From Caenorhabditis elegans (taxonomy: Eukaryota; Nematoda; Chromadorea; Rhabditida; Rhabditidae): 64,000 bases of DNA. Shown piece after piece: positions 33,001-43,459 of this stretch. Below the pieces are notes generated by a model. The model saw only the letters and a program-made list of their open reading frames with translations, made no database searches and was not told the origin of the DNA. The DNA lies in contig NC_003283.11 of NCBI RefSeq assembly GCF_000002985.6, positions 19,097,501-19,161,500 on the forward strand, read 5' to 3'. Position numbers and translations under genes: made by a program. The stretch's first letter is position 1. Each line of letters opens with the position of its first letter.

Positions 33001-33438
33001 CTGAAAATTTATTGATTTTTCTAAAAATTTATTAACTTTTCTGAAAATTTATTGATTTTTCTGAAAATTTATTGATTTTTTTAGAAAATTTATTGATTTT
33101 TCTGGAAATTTATTGACTTTTCTGGAAATTTATCGATTATTCGGAAAATTTATCGACTTTTCTGAAAATTGATTGATTTTTCTGAAAGTTTATCGATTTT
33201 CATCTGATTTTATTGATTTTCGAAAATTTTCAGAATTCCGGCGCCGGCTGCAACACAGAATCTGGATTACAGTAAATTTTTGAGCAATTTGGGTGTCGGC
33301 GGAGGAATGAGCAGCGACGAGGACGACAATGCGTTTTCTAGGCCATCATATCAAAAATCTAGGCCAGCGGTGGGGAAATCGATGGCGGCCGCCATGATGG
33401 CCGATGAGGATTCCGATGTTGATGACTTTTTTCGATGA
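30030..33438 (+). CDS. Unrecognised 366-aa protein with coiled coil and Ala-Pro-Pro-rich region
   Basis: Six exons: 30030-30122, 30830-30904, 30978-31147, 31467-31609, 31944-32358, 33234-33438 (1,101 nt, phases agree). The ATG is 3 nt after a TTTTTAACAG acceptor, so spliced-leader trans-splicing is likely. Residues 8-45 are a heptad-like helix (VDVDDRIAMLERRLDNAKAA), followed by KYPTWKPPLPTMSYQE; residues 110-150 are charged and helical (SDIRRSKIRLREISEELRAM). Residues 224-275 are spaced APP/PPT repeats encoded by recurring GCTCCGCCCAC. The C terminus is acidic (ADEDSDVDDFF). No signal peptide or membrane segment, so cytosolic or nuclear. I do not recognise a family; a scaffold or cytoskeletal adaptor would fit, without proof. 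Confidence 0.8.
31193..31270 (-). pseudogene. tRNA-like relic in intron 3 of the 366-aa gene
   Basis: On the minus strand: A box TAGCTCAGGTGGG, a perfect 6-bp stem GCCTAT/ATAGGC, and B box AGGTTCAACCCCC, ending CCGTGGTC. The anticodon loop is 6 nt and the acceptor stem does not pair, so this is a tRNA-derived relic. Its CGTGGTC end resembles the end of the tRNA-like repeats at 59.7-63.8 kb. Confidence 0.6.
32359..33233. repeat. 20-bp minisatellite filling intron 5 of the 366-aa gene
   Basis: TTTATTGATTTTTCTGAAAA units from donor to just before the acceptor. Relative to this + strand gene the orientation is the reverse of that in pro-3, so the sense transcript carries GATTTTTCTGAAAA. Confidence 0.93.
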
Positions 33439-34111
33439 ATTATTGATTTTTTTTTCGAAGTTTGGTTTTCTATATATGTATTAAAAAATGAATCATATAG
33501 TTAAGCTCAGCAAACGCGCTCCAATGATAATTTCAGTGTGTGTGTTGCAGTGGAGCGCATTTTCTACCTGAAAGAATTTTTGCGAAAAAATTGTCTCGCT
33601 CGATTTTAAATTGAAAATCTGAGATTTTCGAAAAATTCCAAAAAAAAAAGTGTTTTTTTGGAAAAATGAAAAATTTCAAAAACTCGTAACTTTCTTCAAA
33701 ATCAATATTTTCCGAAAATCTAAAATGTTTCTTATAGAACATTTGCAGCACTACAAGTTTCCAATTTACAACTTTTCGAATGCAAACCCCCGTGTAGTAG
33801 AAAATGCGCTCCAATGAGAATTTTCAAATAATCAAAAATATAGGAGTTTGCATTGGAGCGCATTTTCTACCCGAGAAAAATGCTGGATCAAAAAGTTGCA
33901 AACTAGCAAATTTAAGCTTCATATACTGTCAGTTAATTCATAAAAAGTTTGCCTAAAAATATCGAAAACTGAAAAAGTTTTGATTTTTTTTGGAAATTTT
34001 TTTTTTCAAAAAACTCAAATTTCCAAAATTAAAAATAATAAAATTTACTCATCAAAAACCCATACACACAAAACACATTAAAAAGTCACAGAAAAATCGC
34101 AAAAAAATCAC
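33439..34111. other. Convergent spacer, start of the ~182-bp repeat
   Basis: 3' regions of the 366-aa gene (+) and the next gene (-). It holds GGAGCGCATTTTCTAC and its reverse complement at about 33510, 33550, 33805 and 33860. No gene seen. Confidence 0.6.
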
Positions 34112-36074
34112 TTAAAATCCCGAATTCACCCAAACAACGCCCATTTTGTTGACCACCAAAATCTCCTCGGCCGATTTTTCCAAAATTCCTCGATTTTCTC
34201 CGTTTTCAGCGTAAATTTCCTTGATTTCCGCGCAAAATCGTCGATTTTCAGTCAAATTTTCGAAATTCTCGTAAATTTTCGATTTGGCGCCAAAAAAGTA
34301 GATCAAATGAGTGCCGGACGTCGAGTTGCCGAGCATTTTCGTGAAGAATTGCTTCAAATTTTCCGAGATTCTCAAAATTTTCAATTTTCGCTTCTTGTAC
34401 TGAATTCGCAGCGGGACCTCCGATTTTTGGGCGAAAATTTGAAATTCCGTGACGTCACGCAACGTGACGAGCACCGGCAGTTTCTGGCACAGTGCCAAGT
34501 AGTCGATTATCGATTTTTCCAGGTTTTCAGTGATTTTCAGCTGCTTCAACTTGCCGGAAATTGACTGAAACTCGAAATTCGTCGAAATTTGTTGAGATTC
34601 ATCATCAGAAGCCTCAGAAGCATCGGAAATCCCGGAATCCTCGCTTTTATCGATTTTTTCGCCAATTTTCCGGTTTTTCCACCCGAAAATCGATTGAATT
34701 GCAGTATAGACGCCAAAGAACAGACCAATCGGAAAAATCGATAAAATCGATGGAATTGTGAAGATGGCGAGCCATGAGAGGAAGATGCCAGCGGAGAGGT
34801 GGCGCTAAAAAATTGTGGATATTTTTGGAGAAATTAACTTTTTACGGTTTTAGGAGAGGAGGAATTAGAAAGTTGTCAACTAACAAATTAAAGTCCTAAC
34901 ATTTGCCTATCGAATACTTTTTATAAAATTGAAAAATCTTCAAACCGCGCAAAGTTACAAAATTTTCAATTTTTGACTCAATTGGAAAATTTGAAAATTT
35001 CACATTAAAGCGCACTTTACTAACTTTAGAACTTGTTGGATCAAAAAGTTGTCAACTAACAAACTAAAGTTTTAAAAGTTACCTTTACAATACTTTTTAT
35101 AAAATTAAAAAATCTTTAAAATGCGCAAAGTTAATAAAGTTTAAAATTTTTGACTAAAAATCAAAAATTTTACCATTTTGCATTAGAGCGTATTTTCTGA
35201 CTATTAGAAGTTTTTGGATCAAAATTGTGATAACCAAAACTTGTAGATCACATATTTGGCTATTATATAACAGTTAGAATGTAGAAAAATATCAAGCACA
35301 AAAAAAGTTATGACATTTTGAAAATTTTTAAAAATTCAAATATTTCAAAAAAAAATTTTTTTTTGAATTTTTCAAATTATCATAACTTATTTCTACATCA
35401 AAATTTTGAATAATTGTAAAAACAAATTGATAGAAAAATTAATGATCTACAATTTCTCAGTAGTCCACATTTCGATCCAATAACTTTTAGGGTTAGAAAA
35501 CGCGCTCCAACGTCATTTTTTTTTAATTCTGTAACGCTACTAATACTAAAACTTCTGTAACTCTGCTTGTTTTTAAAATGTTTCAAATTTTTTAAATGTA
35601 TATAGTACAAACATTCCAGGGCTACAAACTGTTAGGTAAAAAATTTTAGGTCAAATAATTCCTAAGGGTCAGAAAACGCGCTCTAATGCAAAATTTAAAA
35701 AAAAACTTTTTTCGTTAAAACTGGCAATTTTAAAACTATTGTAACTTTTTTATTTTTCAATATTTTTAATAACTAAAAAAAATGTCAAATAGAAAATTTT
35801 CAGTTCTACAATTTGCTAGTACTTAATGTTTTAGTCAAATAATTCCTAAAGGTCAGAAAATGCGCTCTAATGCAAAAATTGAAATTTTACTTCTAAAAAC
35901 TCGAGAAATATCGATTTTCAACCAAAATTCACCGGAAAACTTCAATTTCTTATTTGAAAATCAGGGTTTTCCCCTTTTTTTTAATTTTAAACTCACAATT
36001 TTCGCTCGAAATCCGCTTTCTGGTGGCTGCGGCGGTCCTGAAGCTGTGTCCCCGGTAGACGTGTCCAGTATCAT
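34112..36074 (-). CDS. Unrecognised ~256-aa protein with N-terminal hydrophobic hairpin
   Basis: Two exons: 36101-35997 and 34804-34112. Exon 1 follows TTTTCAG and its first ATG lies 27 nt inside (36074), so trans-splicing there gives 256 aa; a further 5' exon is possible because the frame is open to the acceptor. Residues 1-26 are polar; residues 28-62 form two closely spaced hydrophobic segments (LSAGIFLSWLAIFTIPSILS, IFPIGLFFGVYTAIQSIFGW) with a Pro-containing turn, a reticulon-like or re-entrant hairpin. A Ser/Glu/Asp-rich linker follows, then a long basic/acidic C-terminal domain (residues 100-256) ending VVNKMGVVWVNSGF, presumably cytosolic. No family recognised. The intervening 1.2-kb intron carries the ~182-bp repeat. 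Confidence 0.68.
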
Positions 36075-36101
36075 CTTTGAAGGGGAATTTTCGACGGAAA
36101 T

Positions 36102-39008
36102 CTGAAAATTTGAAAATTTTATGCTGAGAAAATTAATGAAAATTTAAGAAAAAGGGAGAAAATTCAGATTTTATGCGGAAAAATTTTTTTTTTTTCAGAA
36201 AAATCAAAATTTCAACGAGAAAAACTTAGAAAACCCATAAAAACCAACAAAACCTGGTGAAAAATAGTTTAAATGACCTAAAAACCAAAAAATACCCCCC
36301 AGAAGAGGTAGATCAAAAGTGGTAGGTCAACTTTTACTAACAGTTGGGCAGGCCTAGAAACTACATTTTACACCTAAAAACTAGTTGAATACCTGATAAA
36401 ATCTGCGAAAAAGTATGGAAAGTTAAGAAAAGTGAACGGGAATCTGGAAAAATTGAGAAAATTGAAAAAAAAATTGGAACATTTTTTAGAAATTTTTTTT
36501 GGAATTTTTTTTTGGAAAATAAATTTTAAAAAATAAGTTTTTGCTTTAGGAATGTACAACGGTTTACTAAAAAAAAGTTGCTATTTTCTAAAAATGTATC
36601 CAAAAATTTTAAAGTTTTCAGACAAAATTCCAATATTTCGCGGTTTTTTGCATTGGAGCGCATTGTCTACCTGTGAGAATTTTTTTGATAAAAAATTTCT
36701 CAATTTACCTGTGAATTCTAAAATTGCCTTTAATATTCTTTTTAGTAACTTGAAAAATATTAAAAACGGACAAAGTTACAGGAGCTTTGAAACTACAAGT
36801 TTCTCACTAAAGTTTTTAAAAAAAGTTGAAAATTTGACATTAGAGTGCATTTTTTATAAAAAAGTTGTTTACCAGCAAACTGCAATGCTGAAAATTTTCT
36901 ATTAGCTTTTTTTTTAAACTTTAAAAAATATTGAATTTGAAAAAAGTTATGAAATTTTGAAATTTGAAAAAAAAATTTTTTGTTGAAAATTTAATAAAAT
37001 TTTATATTACTCATAGTCAGAATTTCAAAAAATGAATTTCTAATACTTAAAAAAATTTTAAGGACTATAAATAAAATTAATTACGATTTTTTTAATTGCA
37101 AAACTCCTTTATATAGAAAATTCGCTCTAATGAACAATTTTTGAAAATTTGGCAACAAACTTAAACATTTCAAACTACTGTAGTTATTTCTATTTTTGAT
37201 ATTTTTTAATTTTGCAAAAACTCATAGATTTACAATCAAAATTACTATAAATTAGCTGTTTTCAACTTTCTGATCCATCAATTTTTTAGGTAGAAAACGC
37301 GCTCTAATGCAAACTACCTTAAAATTAAAAATTTTTAGGATTTGCGTTGGAGCGCGATTTCTACGTTACAGAGTTACCACACAAAAAAGTTGACAACTAC
37401 CTAATTGTAGATCAAAAATTTGCCTATTCAATTTGTAAAAGAATTTTTGAAAATTTTGAAAATGAGCTAAGTTATGAAGTTTTGAAGATTGAAATTTTTT
37501 TTGAAATTCAAAAAAAAAATTTTTTTTTTCACTCCAAAAATTTTTTCTCTAAAGTTTCCCACTACAACGCTCCGCTGTTCCGGTGTCCCGATCAATTGTC
37601 ATTGACACTATACACCCATTAATACAAAGAATACGATGCATAATAGTGGTTTCTCATCGGAATCTACATGCTTTTTCTCCTCGCCCCTCCCCAGAATAAT
37701 AATAATAATAATAACATATTCATATTCCCCAAGAATATAAAAAACGGACGGCCCTGTACATTTCCGACAAAATAGTATGGGAAATTGAGAGACGCAGACA
37801 TTGAAAAGCCACCCGGAAGACGATTGTTCAAGACAGAAAAAAAGTGAACTGGTATTCGGATTGACGGTATAAAAGCCAAGGAGATTTCCATGGTAAGCAC
37901 ATATTTCTTGTTGTTTTACTATTGTTTTATTTAAAAAGTACTAAAAATTTGCTGCAAATTGCAAAAAACCGCAAAAAATTCTTATAACTTTGGGATAAAA
38001 CCGAAAATTCAAAATTTTCTAAATAAATTTTTTTTTCGAAAATTGAAAAGTTTTCAAAACTTTCTAACTTTTTGAATTTTCATTTTTTTTCAAATTTGTA
38101 AAGTGTATTGAATAGATAATTTTGTGATCTTCAAACTGTAATAAATTACTTCCCAATTCATATACTCCATCAGGTTGTAAACGCGCTCTAATGCAAAATT
38201 TCCTGAAAATGGGGTTGCTTATAGAAATCTAATATGAGAAGAACACTATTGGTGTTTTTTTTCATTTATTTTATTTAAAACATATTAAGATTTGCCAATA
38301 ATTGCTAAAAATCTTGAGAAATTTCGATTATTTTGGAATAAAATCAAAATATCAAAATTTTCAAAATTTTCAAAAAATTTTTTTTTAGAATAATTTAAAA
38401 ATTTTCAAAACTTCATAACTTTTTGAATTCTTAAGATTTTCAAATTTTTCAACACGTATTTTATAGAAAACCAGTAGGACTATACGATAATGTTATTAAT
38501 TTTTACAATTTTCGTTCTCTACACGTTGCAAACGCGCTCCAATGCTAAAACTTAAAAATTCTGCAATTGAAAAAACCAGCAATTTTAAAACTATCGTAGT
38601 TTTGTCAGTTTTACATATTTTTAAATTTTTCAAAAAATTAGCTTATAGCAATTTTTAAGTACTATAATATGTCTGTTAACAGTTCTCGGGCCCGCCTATT
38701 TTTTTGTGTAGAAAACGCGCTCCAAAGAGAATTTTCCCAAAAAGAAGTTCAAATTTTGCTGAAAATCGAGCTATTTTAAAACTAGCGTAGTTTAATCAGT
38801 TCTTTACATTTTTTGAATTTTTTAAAGGTGTTTATAGGAAATTTTATGGCCTACAAGTTGTTCGTGAAGCCCGTCTTGACCCCATCACTCCTTTATGTAG
38901 AAAATGCGCTCTAATGCTAATTTTTTAAATTTTCATCGTATCTCTGCGAGTTTTCAGTCAATTTTTCTGAAATTTTAAAAATTTTTCATTTTTTCTATAC
39001 TTCCAGGT
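36102..39008. other. Divergent intergenic region
   Basis: No gene seen. 36.6-37.4 kb and 38.1-38.95 kb hold ~182-bp repeat units. The block 37560-37895 is unique and looks like the promoter of the Gly/Tyr/His-rich gene: (AAT)n at 37694-37714, AATATAAAAAAC at 37733 and TATAAAAG at 37868. Confidence 0.65.
37868..37875 (+). promoter_or_regulatory. TATA box candidate upstream of the Gly/Tyr/His-rich gene
   Basis: TATAAAAG in unique sequence; 17 nt further on is ATG|GTAAGC, a strong donor. A transcript started from this TATA would begin after that donor and be trans-spliced at 39006; one started from the TATA-like AATATAAAA at 37733 could use the donor and cis-splice to 39007. Confidence 0.5.
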
Positions 39009-41486
39009 ATGACCCGTCGTGTGCTTCTTCTGTCTGCCTCAGTACTCCTAGCCACGGCCGGCTACGCACCAGAGCCCTACTACAACAAATACGGGGGCTA
39101 CCACAAGGCTTTGGACAAGAAGCACGGCGGTTATGAAGCCGATCAAACCGGTTACGGTGGACACAACGGAATGTCGGATTACGGTAATGAGCAGGGAGCC
39201 TACGGACATTATGATGGGAAGTATGGAGAAGCTGGGAAAAAGTCTGGACAGGAGTACTATGCCAAGGGGGATGAGCATGGACATGGAGATGAGGCTCATG
39301 AAAAGGGACTGAAGAAGAATGGAGGTATGGTTTTTTAAACTGAAAATTCTGAAAATACAAAAAATTTGGGTCTTGTGGAGTTTTAGAAGATTTTAAGAAA
39401 ATTGTTTTTTTTTTGAGAAATATTTTTTTGAAAATCGAAAAAAAAATGTTTTTTTCGTGAATTTTTTTTTGAAAAGTTTAAAAAAATTCAAAGGTTTTTG
39501 CTAATAATTGGGTAACACTCAAATATTTAAAAATAGACAATTTTTGAAATTTTAAAACAAAATTCAGCTAAAAAACCTAAAAATTAACTGAAATTTCGGG
39601 GCTAGAAAAAATTGAAAAAAATTGTTTGGAATTTTTCTTAAAATTTTTAAAAAATTTAAGGTTGTATAATTTATCAATAAACACACATATCTTCAAGATC
39701 AAAAAATTTAGCACATTTGAAGCCAAAATTTAGCTAAAAATCTTGAAAATTGAGTTTGGAAAAAAATTGAAAAATTTTGCACATTTTAAACCGTGTTTAA
39801 GCTTAAAATCTCGAAAATGATCAAACCAGAGAGGTTTAAAAAATGTTGGTTTTTTTTCAACATTAAAATTTTGAAAAAAATTTCAAACGTAACTTTCTCC
39901 CTCAAGAATAGGTAGATTTAAAAATTGCTTTTTACGAATTTGTAGCGCTTTAAATTTTTTATAACATGACTTTTTAAAATTTAAAAAATCTCAAAAATAA
40001 ACATAGTTATAAAGTTTTAAGGTTAAAAACAAATTAAAAATTTTCAAAAAAATTTTTTTTTCAAAACTAAATTTTCCAGACGCCTATGGTGGAAAGAAGT
40101 TCTCCTACTTCACATCTGGCTCCGGACCATATGGATCATACCAAAAGGGTTACTATGGCTCCGATGGATATGAGCATGACGATCACAAGAGCAAATACTC
40201 ATCCCATAACGAGGATAATGGGTTCAAGAAGGGTTATGATGGTGCTGGAGCTGGTCATGATGATAAGTACACTAGCTATGATAAGGTAAGGGTTATTAAC
40301 TTACGATCATGTGATAGTGCAGAAAATTTGCTAAATAATGGTTTTCAGAATTTCAAAAAATAGTGAAAACTGGCAAAGTTACGGGGGTTGAAATTTTTTT
40401 TTTTTTTTCACAAAAAATTATTTTTCCAAAATTTTCTAAACTTTTGTATTCTGCCCTATAAATTTTTAAACCAGATTTTAGAAGCTTTTTAATAATATTT
40501 TCTAAAAAATGTAGCATTTCGGAGCATCTTGAATCTATGAAACCCCTTGAAACCGGTAGATTAGCATTAGAGCGCAGTTTCTGCATCATAGATAAATTTT
40601 ATCAAAAAGTTGCTGATTTACCTCTTGTAGGCCCGAATATTGTCTATTGACTCATTTTTGTAAATTTGAAATATCTTGAAAATTAAAAAAGTTATGAAAG
40701 TTTGAAATTTGGCAAAAAAATGTTGAAATAAATTTTATTTTTTAAATTTTTTATATGCACAAGTTTAAGCTCAAAAATTTGTCAGTTTTCAACTTTTTGG
40801 AAAAAAAAACGGCTTGAGGTAACAAATGCGCTCCATCGGAAACACCCAAAGTTTCAAATTAGGAGAAGTTTGCAATAGAGCGCGTTTTCTTCCTGAGAAA
40901 AAATTTAAACAAAATGTTGCAAACTAACAAATTTTAGGCCTATAAGTTGTTTTGTTCAATTTTGTGAAAAAAAAATTGAAAATCTTAAAAATGAACTTAT
41001 TTACAGAAGTTTCAAACTGAGTTAAGCTAAAATTGAAATTTTTGAAAAACTTGAGATTAGAGCGCATTTTCAACATTAAAAACTGAAGTTACAAAAATTT
41101 TATTATTATTTACGTGTTTCTCAAGTATTTGTCTATCAAAAACATTTTAAAAATTCAAAAAATCTTGAAAATGGAAAAAGTTATCATTTTTTGAAATTTA
41201 TGTAAAAAATTTTTTGTAAAAAAGCTCATTTTCAAAATTTTTCAAAAATTCAAAAAAGGTGCTCTATAATATTTTTTTCTGATTTTTTCCAACTTCCAAT
41301 AGAATTTCCTTCCAGGAAGACGCCGGCCACAAGAAACACCACGACAAGTACGACATCGGAAAGTACGGAGCCAAGCAGGGAGGCTATGCTAAACAAGGAC
41401 ACGAGGAGGGATGGAAGAACGAGGCCCAGAAAAATAGTTATGGATCCCGTGAAAATGGACAAGAATATGGACATCCATACTATTAA
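39009..41486 (+). CDS. Secreted Gly/Tyr/His/Lys-rich protein (Y39B6A.1-like)
   Basis: Three exons: 39009-39324, 40080-40285, 41316-41486 (693 nt, 230 aa, phases agree). Residues 1-18 are a signal peptide (MTRRVLLLSASVLLATAGYA). The mature part is hydrophilic and repetitive: KYGGYHKALDKKHGGYEADQ, GYGGHNGMSDYGNEQGAYGH, with alternating Tyr-Gly, His and Lys/Asp, and a C-terminal half built the same way (YGAKQGGYAKQGHEEGW), ending GQEYGHPYY. No cysteine. This resembles extracellular structural or cuticle-like proteins and metal-binding His/Gly-rich peptides; I recall Y39B6A.1 as an abundant, stress-responsive transcript of this type. Codon usage is strongly biased (GGA, AAG, TAC), as in highly expressed genes. 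ATG is 2 nt past a TTCCAG acceptor. Poly(A) signal AATAAA at 41570. Function unknown. Confidence 0.85.
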
Positions 41487-43459
41487 TCGGTTTTTTCTCG
41501 ACATTTGTTCCCTTGACTCAATGATTTTGCCCAAATTCCCTCCTATCATTTTTTGACCACTTTTTTCCAAATAAATCTTAGTTAGTTTAAAAATATGCTT
41601 AATCCATTACATATTACATTTGAAAACGTCACAAAAAATTTCAGAGCTCTAGGACGACTGGGAGCAAAGTTACAGTCACCCAAAATTTCTGAGGTGCGGC
41701 GCGTGTCGCGTCGCGGTCACCTCAAAATTTTCAAATCTATGTATCTTTGCTTGTAATGGTCCTACAGTTTTGAAATTTTTTGTGTGGTATGAGGTTGATA
41801 ATTTCGACCTAGTTTTGATGATATGAACATTTTGACATGCGACGCGTGTCGCGTCGCGGTGGTCCTACCAGTTTTGACTTTTCTTATTATGCCTCAAAGC
41901 TTAAATTGTAAATTAGTTGTACATTCCACACAACAAATTTCAGAGCTGTGGGCCATCTGGTAGCAAAGTTACAAACAGTCAAAATTTCTGGGGTGCGGCG
42001 CGTGCCGCGTCGCGGTCGCTAAGAATTTTAAAACCTTTGTAACTTGCTTCAAATTGGTCCTAGAGCTCTGAAATTTTTTGGGTCACATCTAGAACCAACT
42101 TGCAATTCATCAATGTATATTTGGGAAATATTGCTGGAAAAATTTTTTCTTTGATTTTTTTGAAAAAAATGCGCCAGACCACATATTGACCACAATATGT
42201 TTCAAAAGAGATTTTCGATGCATAATTTTCTTATTTCCTTGCAGAAAATGCTTCAAATTAAGCCTTACAGACCAGAGATCTACAAAACCGTAAGAAAATT
42301 GAGGAAAAATGGCGGTAATTACGCTTTTTCGCATGACGTCTTTATTTGTGAAGAGGCGAACAAAATGTGTGTTTTAGACGGTTTGATGAGCGCATTTTTT
42401 GATCTTTCAAGCTTGGGGAATAAGGAATTTGGTTTTGGGAAACATTTTGAAAATTAAAAAAAAATTAAACCTGCTACGAAATTCAAAAATTTTCAATTTT
42501 TCCCAAAAAACCTCCAAATACACTTTGAAATCTTCAGGTTCACTATAGAATCCGTCTCAAAAAATTTCAAAACTCTACGACCACTTTAAGCAAAGTTACA
42601 ACGATTTCAAATTGCCAGGGTGACCGCGACGCGACACGCGCCGCATCTGAAAACTTTGAGGGGCTCTAGCTTTGCTTCAAATGCTCTTAGAGCTTGGAAA
42701 TTTTTTGTGTATCCTCACTAGATTAGTGTCTATAAATTTTTCTACTTTGAGTGTCGTGAGCTCAAAATTCTGGAAAAATTGGAGAGCTCTAAAAATGCTC
42801 CGAGTCAACACAACTTGTTCATTGTATTAGTGACCATTTGAATGTGTTCCTCCAAAAAATACAAAATTCTCAGACCACTTTGAACAAAGTTATGACAGCT
42901 TCAAATTCCCAAACCGACCGCGACGCGACACGCGACGCACCTGATAAACTTTGACTCGCTGTAACTTTGCTCATAGTGGTCCGATTGTTCTCAAATTTTC
43001 TGTGGTCGTTATGTTAGTGATTCCAGACAATCTGACGTAGACTGGCGCACTTCTCGTGCCTAAGCGCGTTCTTCGTGCCTTGTGCTTTGGTTCCACTGTC
43101 CAAATCGTTTTCCATCATCCAACAATGGCCTTCGCAAAAATTGAACAGAAAAATCAAAGAATACACGTTTGAAACCAAAAAAGTGAACGTTTTTTCACAA
43201 TTTTCAATGAAATTCCAAGTATTTCCGCCGAAATTTATTGGGAGAAGCCGTCAAGGACTATCCCGCCCCCCGCCGTCTAAATAATAATTGTTGCATTTTT
43301 CCATTCATAAGGTGTTGAAGAAAGAGATTTTTTTATTAGATACCAAGTACCCCGCCAAAAGTGGGCGTGGCTTCTCACGTTGGATATATGAGTGACGGGA
43401 ATCGACGCATTTGTTTCTTCGATTTTTTGAGATTTTTTGGATTTTTCGTTTGGAAGATT
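41487..43459. other. Intergenic region with palindromic GCG-core repeats
   Basis: No supportable gene. An open frame at 42197-42457 (+) sits between inverted copies of a repeat and has an antisense open frame over the same bases; nothing identifies it as coding. From 43000 to 43340 the sequence includes a short TGGCGCA-type piece (43040-43080) and a C-rich stretch CCCGCCCCCCGCC at 43261 upstream of the Kunitz gene. Confidence 0.55.
41630..43020. repeat. Cluster of palindromic repeats with GCGTGTCGCGTCGCGGTC core
   Basis: Five cores: + orientation at about 41696, 41838 and 41996, reverse at about 42628 and 42922. Each is flanked by half-sites that are reverse complements of one another (TTTCAGAGCTCTAGGAC and AGCAAAGTTACAG on one side, CTGTAACTTTGCTC and GTCCTA...TTGAAATTTTTTG on the other), so each unit folds back on itself with the GCG core at its tip. 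Confidence 0.82.

Noticed and set aside
42197..42457. 86-aa frame starting MFQKRFSMHNF
   Set aside because: Sits between inverted repeat clusters, has an equally long antisense frame, no family match and no splice partners.
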